From assembly GCA_030589965.1 (NCBI GenBank), contig JAUUZM010000151.1:1-7607 (forward strand): 7,607 nucleotides of DNA, read 5' to 3'. Positions within the stretch are counted from its first letter, which is position 1. Each line of letters begins with the position of its first letter. The stretch comes from Bacteroides sp. (lineage in GTDB: Bacteria > Bacteroidota > Bacteroidia > Bacteroidales > SM23-62). Below the pieces are notes generated by a model. The model saw only the letters and a program-made list of their open reading frames with translations, had not been told where the DNA came from and searched no databases. Positions 1 through 6,418 of this stretch are shown in pieces. The position numbers and the translations under genes were made by a program.

Positions 1-2390
1 ACATCAAAAGGGAAATAAGATAATTTACCCTCCGGGATGATAACCAGATCCTGAAAGCCATTCATAGATGGTTTAAGCCTTTCAAAAAGCCGGGATGATG
101 ACTCAATGAATGCATAATGATCATCCTGTATTTTATCCATATCAGAATGCCTTGAAATATATTGCCCTACCCGATCCAGATCAAAATAAAACAATGTGTC
201 AAGAGTTTCCTTCCTGCAGGAAAAATCCGCCCGGCTTATCTCAAATACATACAAGTCTGGTCCAGCAAAAAAGTATTCGACTATCTTTTCCTTTCTGCCA
301 AGTGATTTCGCAAGTCCAACATGATCAACAACTTCATTATTATATAGCAAATCATAATAATCCGGATACTCTGTTTCCAGCAACCTGTGTAGACCGGCAA
401 CCTGGTCTTTCAGCATGAACAAATCGCTACGGTATTGCTGTAATTTTACCTGGTCGGGCAATGTATCATCAAGACTTTCATTAAGCAATTCCTGGTAAAC
501 GGCCATTTGTTTTTGTAATCCTGATTCAATCGAAAGTAAGGAATCCGGTATCCCAGCAAGTTCAAGTGCTTCCTCTCTTGCCAGGACAGATTGAAGTGTA
601 GCATATTTACCTTTCTCTGCTATCTGAAATGCCTTTACAAGATATTCCGGATCAGAATACCATTCGAAACATTGATAGGCGGTTTGTACTCCCTTCTCAT
701 AGGTGCTGCGTTCATTCTCTGAAAGGTAGAGTTTGCTTTCATCATTAAGATAGGAGTTACGAAGGATTTCTATAACCTGAATCGAAGTAATATAGGTCAT
801 ACAGGCTGCCCTAAGGGATTCTGATGCATCGGGATTAATTTTCTCAGAGGCAATACTTTCCAGTGTTACAGCTTTTTGCTTTAACAATTTCAGGTAAAAC
901 ATCAGATCAGGGATTATCTCCGGATCAGGGTTATGGTTAACATCCCATATATCATACTCAGGGACCTGTGAATGAATTGAATACTGGTAATTCTTAAGAG
1001 CTTCCTCGTAAGATTTTACACCCAGACAATAATCACCAATGGTCTTATATATTTTCGCTGTCCTGTAATGGAAATCCCCGTAATTCTGTCGTGAAATTTT
1101 CAGTGATTTATATAAATATTCCTTCGCTTCAGAATCCCGTCCGGTTGAGTCCAGGAGTACTCCGTATGTTTCAAAATCGAATGAGAGTCCATAATAATCC
1201 TTCGGGAAGTATTTTTCCCTGAGATCAAACACTTTCTGAAGAAATTGTTCAGCTTCTGAATATTTTTGCAGATATATAAGGATATCAGCTAAATATGAAT
1301 AGTATGCAGCCATTTGAGAGGGATGAACCTCACTCCTTGCCTCAAGCAATTTTGAAAAATATTGATAAGCTATGGAGTAATCCCCCAGTTCTTTGTATAG
1401 CAAACCAATGTTTACATTAATTGTATTTCTTAGTCTGTAGTTTGGGAATTCCTGCTGTTCATTGATGCTTGATGCCTGAAGATAGTATTCCAGTGAAGTC
1501 TGGTAATTTCCTTCGTACCTGTATATTCTGGCACGGTTTATATAAATTCTGTTTAGCTCAAAATAATCATTACCATAGGCATTTATCAGGATATATTCTG
1601 CCTTGTCCAGATACAGACTGGCGGAATCCAACCTTCCTGTTATAATAAAATAACTTGCCAGGGAATTATAGATCCCGGCCAGATCTGGAAAATCTGTACC
1701 GAACAGGAAAATATTATTTTCAATGCTCCTTGTGGCATATTCGGCCCATTTCTCCTGCTCATTACTTTGACTGTAAATCAGTCCAAGATTATGCAAAACC
1801 ATACCCTTGTCCACTGTTGGTTCAGATGAGATCTTCAAATATGTGTCATAGGCATTCTGAAAGTAAAATTCTGCACTATCAAGATTCCCAAAAGTATAAT
1901 ACACAGCGCCGAGCACATTGTGTATCCGGGCTGTCTTTTCCGGTTTCATACCCAGGGTTTTCTCCAGTTCAAGGCAGGAATTCAGAACCCTGATAGATTC
2001 TTCCGTACGACCCTGTCCCTGAAATAACTTTCCCTGTATATATAGTAAATCTGCCCATGCATCCGTGTCTTCACCAATATATTCCTGTATATAAGACTCA
2101 GCAAGACTCAGATCTCGGTTTGCATCAGTTTGACGATTCTTAATCCGGTAATAATCTACCATACCAAGTTTGCATTCAACCACCTTATCATGCATGTCAA
2201 GCCGGATAAATACATCTTCCGAGAGACCATAATAATAAGGCAGGCTGTCGTATTCAGAGCGATCGTACAGGAACTTTGCTCTCTTTAGGTAGTCCTTAGC
2301 CTCCTCTTGCTCAGCATCATTCGATATGGCTGTATGCGGAAATAAACTGGAACTTATCAGAAAGAGAGTCAAAAAGTATTTACCCATCAT
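1..2390 (-). CDS. Secreted TPR-CHAT domain protein, C-terminus cut off by window edge
   Basis: An unbroken reading frame runs leftward from ATG at 2390 (a second ATG follows at 2387) to the window edge: 796 codons and no stop. The N-terminus (MMGKYFLTLFLISSSLFPH) reads as a signal peptide, so the protein is probably exported. Residues from about 60 to 470 are tandem helical hairpins with TPR spacing, for example LGAVYYTFGNLDSAEFYFQ, IGLLYKELGDYSIAYQYF and LADILIYLQKYSEAEQFL. Residues about 570-660 form the helical linker usual before CHAT domains (AFQIAEKGKYATLQSVLA, then IPDSLLSIESGL). The CHAT domain begins near residue 690: VEYFFAGPDLYVFEISRADF, then LVIIPEGKLSYFPFD (782-796), which matches the conserved 'viiPdg.L..lPF' strand. 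CHAT proteins are caspase/separase-like cysteine peptidases or scaffolds. The catalytic His and Cys would lie beyond the left edge, so activity cannot be judged. The gene is divergent from the small GG peptide gene. The family call is firm; substrate and role are unknown. Confidence 0.9.
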   Translation of the reverse strand, partial: MMGKYFLTLFLISSSLFPHTAISNDAEQEEAKDYLKRAKFLYDRSEYDSLPYYYGLSEDVFIRLDMHDKVVECKLGMVDYYRIKNRQTDANRDLSLAESYIQEYIGEDTDAWADLLYIQGKLFQGQGRTEESIRVLNSCLELEKTLGMKPEKTARIHNVLGAVYYTFGNLDSAEFYFQNAYDTYLKISSEPTVDKGMVLHNLGLIYSQSNEQEKWAEYATRSIENNIFLFGTDFPDLAGIYNSLASYFIITGRLDSASLYLDKAEYILINAYGNDYFELNRIYINRARIYRYEGNYQTSLEYYLQASSINEQQEFPNYRLRNTINVNIGLLYKELGDYSIAYQYFSKLLEARSEVHPSQMAAYYSYLADILIYLQKYSEAEQFLQKVFDLREKYFPKDYYGLSFDFETYGVLLDSTGRDSEAKEYLYKSLKISRQNYGDFHYRTAKIYKTIGDYCLGVKSYEEALKNYQYSIHSQVPEYDIWDVNHNPDPEIIPDLMFYLKLLKQKAVTLESIASEKINPDASESLRAACMTYITSIQVIEILRNSYLNDESKLYLSENERSTYEKGVQTAYQCFEWYSDPEYLVKAFQIAEKGKYATLQSVLAREEALELAGIPDSLLSIESGLQKQMAVYQELLNESLDDTLPDQVKLQQYRSDLFMLKDQVAGLHRLLETEYPDYYDLLYNNEVVDHVGLAKSLGRKEKIVEYFFAGPDLYVFEISRADFSCRKETLDTLFYFDLDRVGQYISRHSDMDKIQDDHYAFIESSSRLFERLKPSMNGFQDLVIIPEGKLSYFPFD

Positions 2391-2665
2391 ATTGGCAGAA
2401 TTCAGATGCCTCAAAAATATTAAACAAACCTCATCCTGCAAAACTCAATTATTTATGCTCTGACACTTCAAAAAGTCAAAAAATAACTAATCCTTATATA
2501 CCTGTCTATCTGCGCATTACGATTGATGTGTGATTTTTATTTGAAAAAAAGTCCCAAAACACCGGCTACCTTTTTCGTTTTTTCCGATTAAACAATAGAG
2601 ACTATTATAAAGCGGTATCCGAAAAGCTAATAAAAGAGTAGGAATTATTTTTAAAACCTTTTGCT
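2391..2665. other. Divergent intergenic region between CHAT gene and GG-peptide gene
   Basis: These 275 AT-rich bases lie between two divergent starts. The left end carries the CHAT promoter. The centre and right contain T-rich and A-rich tracts. The best plus-strand promoter candidate is TTTG (2540-2543) with TACCTTTT (2567-2574), but the spacer is 23 bases and the last -7 base does not fit, so it is weak. A small dyad, AATAG-AGA-CTATT, lies at 2594-2606. No open reading frame or RNA gene was recognised here. Confidence 0.5.
2412..2443 (-). promoter_or_regulatory. Bacteroidota-type promoter for the TPR-CHAT gene
   Basis: On the minus strand TTTTG (2443-2439) and TATTTTTG (2419-2412) are separated by exactly 19 bases. 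This fits the Bacteroidota primary-sigma consensus (TTTG at -33, 19-21 bases, TAnnTTTG at -7). Transcription would start near 2405, leaving a short leader of about 15 bases before the ATG at 2390. The short leader supports the chosen start. No comparably good promoter was found for the opposite strand. Confidence 0.65.
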
Positions 2666-2791
2666 ATGAAAACTGTAAATGAAAATTGGAAAGAATTATT
2701 CGAAGACAACCTTAATGAAGAAGAAATGCTCCGTGTCAGGGGTGGTGGTGGAGAAGGAGGAGAAGACCCGGTAGGCCCCATCATTAAGTAA
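2666..2791 (+). CDS. 41-residue GG-leader peptide (RiPP-precursor-like)
   Basis: ATG at 2666 opens a 41-codon frame ending in tandem stops TAA TAA. It reads MKTVNENWKELFEDNLNEEE followed by MLRVRGGGGEGGEDPVGPIIK. The first 25 residues look like a Bacteroidota GG-type leader (compare the 'L...L..eEM..I.GG' pattern of the GG-Bacteroidales natural-product precursor family): L11, L16, EEM (19-21), V24, then GGGG (26-29). If cleavage follows the first GG pair, the product is a short Gly/Glu-rich tail ending DPVGPIIK. That tail has no Cys, Ser or Thr, so lanthionine, thioether and disulfide bridges are not possible. No modification enzyme, C39 peptidase or ABC exporter is visible in the window. It sits head-to-head with the TPR-CHAT gene and 36 bases before the next plus-strand gene. 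It could also be a small unmodified signalling or structural peptide. The reading frame and leader resemblance are seen; the processing is inferred. Confidence 0.7.
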   Translation: MKTVNENWKELFEDNLNEEEMLRVRGGGGEGGEDPVGPIIK

Positions 2792-2804
2792 TAAATTATT
2801 TATT
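2790..2804. repeat. 15-base AT-only palindrome after GG-peptide stop
   Basis: AATAAAT-T-ATTTATT is a perfect inverted repeat with 7-base arms. It begins inside the first TAA of the peptide gene and ends before an A8 run and the start of the next gene. It has no GC and no following T run, so it is not a standard terminator. It may be a chance product of AT-rich DNA or a weak processing or protein-binding site. Confidence 0.35.
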
Positions 2805-2827
2805 CCGCCATTAAAAAAAATTCAACA

Positions 2828-3307
2828 TTGGAAGAAGCCCTTTCATATTACCGTGACCTTCATATCGATGCAGGTACAAAAAAGCTAATTCTGAATTTAC
2901 TGAGCAGTATCAGGTCTGTGGTTCCGGTGGCCAGTCCGCCGGAACCCAAAAACCTCGAGGCAGAACCAGACCGTATGAGCCTGGATCAAATCCGTAACGT
3001 TCTTATACTTGCCCGACAGCATTCTGAGGAGTTAGATGGACTGTTCAATCCCGATGAACTTCATCGATACATAAGATATGCTTCTGATTATCTGGATATT
3101 ATTAAACATCTGGAGAATATGCTGGATGATTTGAAAAACTGCAGAGATTCAACATTGAAATTTGCTTCCGGTATGGCTGAAATGGTTGAAGGACATATTG
3201 GGATGTATGCCGCCGAGGTTAAATCTCAGGATCGTGTGGAAGAGAAAGGAGTAAAGCAGGAAAGCATTCATTTCAACAGGAATGGAATAAAACTGAAAGT
3301 AGTATGA
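2828..3307 (+). CDS. Hypothetical helical protein, 159 aa, non-ATG start
   Basis: I do not recognise this protein. It is hydrophilic and mostly helical, with no signal peptide or membrane segment. Residues 1-31 form an amphipathic helical part and 32-50 a Pro/Glu-rich linker (VASPPEPKNLEAEPDRM). Residues 51-135 look like a helical bundle (LDQIRNVLILARQHSEELDG, YLDIIKHLENMLDDLKNC), and the tail is charged and basic (FNRNGIKLKVV). The frame is closed upstream by TAA at 2792, and no ATG occurs before codon 50. The usual-rule start is therefore TTG at 2828. An ATT at 2810 would add six residues and give MKKNSTLEEAL, an attractive N-terminus if ATT can initiate. The gene lies 36 bases after the GG peptide and shortly before the receiver gene, so it probably shares their transcript. 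A partner or regulator role is possible but not shown. Confidence 0.75.
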   Translation: MEEALSYYRDLHIDAGTKKLILNLLSSIRSVVPVASPPEPKNLEAEPDRMSLDQIRNVLILARQHSEELDGLFNPDELHRYIRYASDYLDIIKHLENMLDDLKNCRDSTLKFASGMAEMVEGHIGMYAAEVKSQDRVEEKGVKQESIHFNRNGIKLKVV

Positions 3308-3370
3308 AAAAATGGATGGAAATAAAGAATGAGAACAGCAAATTTATCATTTTATAATAAGGTTATTAGT

Positions 3371-3742
3371 ATGCAGGATTGGTCAAATAAAACAATACTG
3401 GTAGCAGAAGACGTTGCAGCCAATTATATGCTGATTGAGGCAGTTCTCAAAACTACCAGGGCAACAGTTATCTGGGCACAAAATGGCAGACAGGCGGTGG
3501 AAGCTTGTGTGGAAAACGAGCGGATCGACTTGGTTCTTATGGATATCCGAATGCCTGAGATGGATGGCATTGATGCCACCAGGGAAATTAAGAAAATCAG
3601 AAATAATCTGCCCATTATTGCTCAAACTGCATTTAGTTATAACGGAGAAGATGTAAAGATCATGGAGGCTGGATGCATCAAAGTAATAAACAAGCCAATT
3701 AGTCCCCAGGAACTTCTTTCCTGCATCACCGAGCATATATAA
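3371..3742 (+). CDS. Single-domain response regulator (receiver domain)
   Basis: This is a CheY-like receiver with no output domain, 123 residues from ATG 3371. An upstream in-frame ATG at 3329 would give 137. I prefer 3371 because MQDWSNKTILVAED puts the first strand where this family usually starts, and the extra 14 residues do not look like part of the fold. Numbering from 3371, the acidic pair is E13/D14, the phospho-acceptor is D58 in VLMDIRMPEMDG, the switch threonine is T86 (IIAQTAF) and the invariant lysine is K108 in NKPI. The wording (KTILVAED, NGRQAVEAC, LPIIAQTAF, EAGC, KPIS) is that of receivers at the C-terminus of Bacteroidota hybrid histidine kinases. The usual 'NDYI' before the lysine is replaced by IKVI. 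All phosphorylation residues are present, so it should accept phosphate from a kinase. No kinase is in the window, and the partner and output are unknown. Confidence 0.9.
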   Translation: MQDWSNKTILVAEDVAANYMLIEAVLKTTRATVIWAQNGRQAVEACVENERIDLVLMDIRMPEMDGIDATREIKKIRNNLPIIAQTAFSYNGEDVKIMEAGCIKVINKPISPQELLSCITEHI

Positions 3743-3791
3743 TCCTGATTTTTATCCTATATTGCTTATCCATATATGAAACGGGGCTTCT

Positions 3792-4655
3792 ATGGATGCA
3801 GGTCTTTTCAAGGATACATTTTTGCCTATTACCCTGGCAGTCATCACATTCGGCCTTGGATTATCAATAACCTTCAAGGATATCAGGAACGTTGTGTACC
3901 TGCCCCGTAACATTGGAGTCGGTTTATTCAGCCAGCTGATAATTTTACCTATTCTTGCATTTTCCATTGCATTTTTAACCCCATTAAAAGAGGAGCTTGC
4001 TGTTGGACTGGTACTGATTGCCATTTGTCCGGGTGGAGCTACTTCCAACCTGGTTACTTTTCTGATTCGGGGAAATGTTGCCCTGTCTGTTTCCATGACT
4101 GTGGTAAACAGCCTGATCACTGTATTTACAATTCCCCTGATGACCATGCTGGCCATGTATGTGTTTTTGGGCCAGGATTCCGAGCCACTTCCCTTACTGG
4201 AATCGGTCCTGAAAATTGTAATGCTCACGGTTCTGCCTGCCACCTCAGGAGTGATTGTAAGGCGCTACTTTGAAAATCTCAGTGCCCGCCTGGAAGAACC
4301 CCTCAGGTATATTCTCCCCATACTCTTACTGCTGGTTTATTCCGGCGTACTATTTCTTGAAAAAGGAGATGGTGGTATATCCTTTCAGGACTTCCTTAAG
4401 ATAATTCCCTATGCGCTGGTACTTAACCTGATTGCTATGACAGCCGGTTTTTATATCCCGGGGTTTTTCGGTATCCGTAAAAGAAACCAGGCAACCATCG
4501 CGGTGGAAGTGGGACTGCAAAACTCCACTTTGGCCATTTATGTGGCGGGATCCCTCCTAAATAATAATACAATTGCTATGGTGGCAGTGGTTTATGGCTC
4601 ATTCTCTTTTTTTACTACCTGGGGATTTGGATACCTCGCAAGAAAATATCTCTAA
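3792..4655 (+). CDS. Bile acid:sodium symporter (BASS/SBF) family transporter
   Basis: A 287-residue polytopic inner-membrane protein with about nine or ten hydrophobic segments, the usual size for bacterial BASS members. Family marks are the early FGLGLSITFKDI (20-31), the CPGGATSN motif (79-86), which helps form the sodium/substrate site at the crossing discontinuous helices, and the late motif EVGLQNSTLA (239-248). BASS proteins use the sodium gradient to take up organic anions such as bile acids, pantoate, pyruvate or other carboxylates. The sequence does not identify the substrate. ATG 3792 fits the family N-terminus (LFKDTFLPITLAVITFGLGL). It starts 49 bases after the receiver gene on the same strand, with no visible terminator between, so co-transcription is plausible. 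Its TAA is immediately followed by the stop of the opposing gene. Confidence 0.93.
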   Translation: MDAGLFKDTFLPITLAVITFGLGLSITFKDIRNVVYLPRNIGVGLFSQLIILPILAFSIAFLTPLKEELAVGLVLIAICPGGATSNLVTFLIRGNVALSVSMTVVNSLITVFTIPLMTMLAMYVFLGQDSEPLPLLESVLKIVMLTVLPATSGVIVRRYFENLSARLEEPLRYILPILLLLVYSGVLFLEKGDGGISFQDFLKIIPYALVLNLIAMTAGFYIPGFFGIRKRNQATIAVEVGLQNSTLAIYVAGSLLNNNTIAMVAVVYGSFSFFTTWGFGYLARKYL

Positions 4656-5504
4656 TCATAAGAACAAAAGTACACCTGCAGGCAGGATAAAAACCAGATC
4701 TGCAACTTTTCCATACCTGCCATCTTCCTGAAAATACTCCGTCTGAAATCGTATGAGTGACAGGATAGCGATCATTACCAGAAAAAGTACTGTTACAGGA
4801 AAGCGGTGCGGATCCGGATGAGGACTTAATGTAATGGCTATGGGTATTAGAAATGCAATAAAAAGCAGGAATGAAATAATCCCTGCACAAATTTCATTTC
4901 CATGCCTGGTAGCAAAAGTCATAAGGGATTCCATTTCATCAGTACTACGCTCGTACAATGAGTACAATAAAACATTCACCTGAACAAGCAAATACAAGCC
5001 AAGTATCACCAACCAGTGCTGAAATAACAAATCATTCCATGAATACAAAATCGGCATGCCAGAGAAACCAGCTGTATAGATAATTCCGATCCAGAATTCT
5101 TTATAAAAATATTGTTTGCCAGCTTTAAAAATTATCTGATGCAGAAACAAATATATAATTACCGGAATACCGAGAATTACTCCTAATAAGAGGATTGCTC
5201 GTGAATAAAAAAGCAAACTAAGGATCCCTACAATAACCATGCACAGTCCGACCATAATTAAAAGAATGCTTCGATTTTTCTGATGCCATATATATCTTCC
5301 TTTTATGGCATTCTCCTTTAAATTTCCTGCATCAAGAATATGATCAAGCGTGTAGATTATCCATATTACAAGTAATAGAATTATTGGAATATGTATTGGC
5401 AGGGCTGAATCCAGAAAATGATTTACCAACAGGTATTGGCTGAGGGCCCCAGCCAATATATCAATGGAGGTATACCGTATAAAAGCATAAAAATTTCGAA
5501 CCAT
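4656..5504 (-). CDS. UbiA-superfamily-like polytopic membrane protein
   Basis: A 282-residue integral membrane protein with about eight hydrophobic segments. After the second segment, WIIYTLDHILDA (48-59) carries an Asp pair (D54, D58) where UbiA prenyltransferases have the NDxxDxxxD magnesium-diphosphate motif. It is followed by a basic/aromatic stretch, GRYIWHQKNR (69-78). A second loop, YERSTDEMESLMTFATRHG (184-202), falls where UbiA enzymes have their second Asp motif and the 'stlp...G' stretch. Length, topology and the two polar loops match, but neither motif is complete, so catalysis is uncertain and no prenyl substrate can be named. ATG 5504 is the only clear start before the first hydrophobic segment. 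It lies 44 bases after the PKD protein gene on the same strand. Its TGA touches the TAA of the convergent SBF gene. The alternative is an unrelated membrane protein of unknown function. Confidence 0.6.
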   Translation of the reverse strand: MVRNFYAFIRYTSIDILAGALSQYLLVNHFLDSALPIHIPIILLLVIWIIYTLDHILDAGNLKENAIKGRYIWHQKNRSILLIMVGLCMVIVGILSLLFYSRAILLLGVILGIPVIIYLFLHQIIFKAGKQYFYKEFWIGIIYTAGFSGMPILYSWNDLLFQHWLVILGLYLLVQVNVLLYSLYERSTDEMESLMTFATRHGNEICAGIISFLLFIAFLIPIAITLSPHPDPHRFPVTVLFLVMIAILSLIRFQTEYFQEDGRYGKVADLVFILPAGVLLFL

Positions 5505-5548
5505 TTGTTTTCAGGAATTCAAAAACATTGTAACAAGGATGAGAAAGA

Positions 5549-6373
5549 TTACCTGTACAATTGAACAAATCCCTTTTTCTCGAGAACGCCTCCTCCTGCC
5601 GGACGAATTATATAATAGTAAGTTCCTGGCAACAATTCCTGTCCGGAAAGGTTTCTTCCATCCCAGATGAGAATCGGTGCTTCAGCTTTGTACACCAGAA
5701 CACCAGATCGGCTAAATACCTGCAGGTTATAAACTGTAACACCGTTTGATTGAACAATGAATACATCATTCTTACCATCCTCATTGGGAGTAAAAACATT
5801 GGAACAGTCCAGTTGATCTTCCACAGTGACCATTGCTGAGCTACTTGACATGCATCCAAAGGGATGGGTAACCCTGAGGGAAGCCATGTAATCACCTGCT
5901 TCAGGAAAACTGTGAATCAGTTTGCGTGTATCACCTGATCCTCCATCATCTAACAACCAGAGGTACTCGTATTGGAGGGAATCAACAGCCTGGGTTGGAC
6001 TTAAAAATGTTAGGGTGTAAGAACCCAGTTCAAGAGAATCTGACCAAAGGATTCTCGAATTTGGACTGCTGTGTACCTTTATATAACCTATTCTTGAAAT
6101 TTGAGTATTTCCATTAATTAAAATACTCACGGTATAGGTTCCGGCAGAATCATATAATACTGTTTGGGCTTCCTTACCACTTGCTGTCAGTCCATTTCCA
6201 AAATCCCAGTCAATCGATGTTACTGTATCTGTAAAATCAATATTCCGGTAGGTGAAAACCACTTCCAGAGAATCACAGCCAGATGTGGTATCTGCGAAAA
6301 AGGTAATTTGAGCCTTGCCTGAAAGTCCGGTAAAAAGGATAGTAATCAGAAAGGTACATCTCAAAATATTCAT
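5549..6373 (-). CDS. PKD-domain protein with type B T9SS sorting domain (CHU_C)
   Basis: A 274-residue exported protein. Residues 1-21 are a signal peptide (ILRCTFLITILFTGLSGKA, cleavage likely before Q22, typical of Bacteroidota). Two Ig-like PKD-type domains follow. The first spans about 23-100 (DWDFGNG at 55-61, YDSAGTYTVSI at 74-84). The second spans about 103-186 (YLWLLDDG at 137-144, HSFPEAGDYMASLRV at 154-168). Residues 190-274 are a gliding-motility-associated C-terminal domain: CSNVFTPNEDGKNDVF, VFSRSGVLVYK, WDGRNLSGQELLPGTYYYII and the ending GFVQLYR. This domain is the type B signal that sends proteins through the type IX secretion system to the cell surface or outside. The protein is small for this class, which usually carries many repeats or an enzyme, so a surface binding or adhesive role is the best inference. 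It lies between two membrane-protein genes on the same strand. Confidence 0.92.
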   Translation of the reverse strand: MNILRCTFLITILFTGLSGKAQITFFADTTSGCDSLEVVFTYRNIDFTDTVTSIDWDFGNGLTASGKEAQTVLYDSAGTYTVSILINGNTQISRIGYIKVHSSPNSRILWSDSLELGSYTLTFLSPTQAVDSLQYEYLWLLDDGGSGDTRKLIHSFPEAGDYMASLRVTHPFGCMSSSSAMVTVEDQLDCSNVFTPNEDGKNDVFIVQSNGVTVYNLQVFSRSGVLVYKAEAPILIWDGRNLSGQELLPGTYYYIIRPAGGGVLEKKGFVQLYR

Positions 6374-6389
6374 ATGCAGCTTATTGACT

Positions 6390-6397
6390 CAAATATA
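6390..6397 (-). promoter_or_regulatory. Possible -7 element upstream of the PKD protein gene
   Basis: On the minus strand TATATTTG (6397-6390) is an exact TAnnTTTG -7 element. It would start transcription about 10 bases before the ATG at 6373. No TTG lies at the expected 19-21 base spacing; the nearest, at 6413-6411, is only 13 bases away. The site could give the PKD and UbiA-like genes their own promoter, but the missing -33 element keeps this tentative. Confidence 0.3.
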
Positions 6398-6418
6398 TTA
6401 AAATTGCATTCAAGCTGG

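Noticed and set aside
110..418. Plus-strand 102-codon frame (and another at 1655-1993)
   Set aside because: Both lie opposite the continuous TPR-CHAT frame, whose motifs are unmistakable; their translations are low-complexity and match no family.
1..2390. CRISPR-associated TPR-CHAT (Craspase partner)
   Set aside because: The protein has a signal peptide, no CRISPR array or gRAMP/Cas7-11 gene is in view, and neighbouring genes are unrelated.
2540..2574. TTTG...TACCTTTT as the promoter of the GG peptide
   Set aside because: The spacer is 23 bases and the -7 element lacks its final G; too weak to annotate as a promoter.
2828..3307. HPt phosphotransfer domain as partner of the receiver
   Set aside because: The protein is helical and near a receiver, but the HPt motif (H-x-LKG-x-S) is absent; the histidines in RQHSEEL and EGHIGM do not fit.
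3743..3791. Terminator between receiver and SBF genes
   Set aside because: No GC-rich stem with a following T run is present.
3383..4243. Minus-strand frames opposite the receiver and SBF genes
   Set aside because: They are antisense shadows of genes with clear receiver and BASS motifs and have no recognisable domains.
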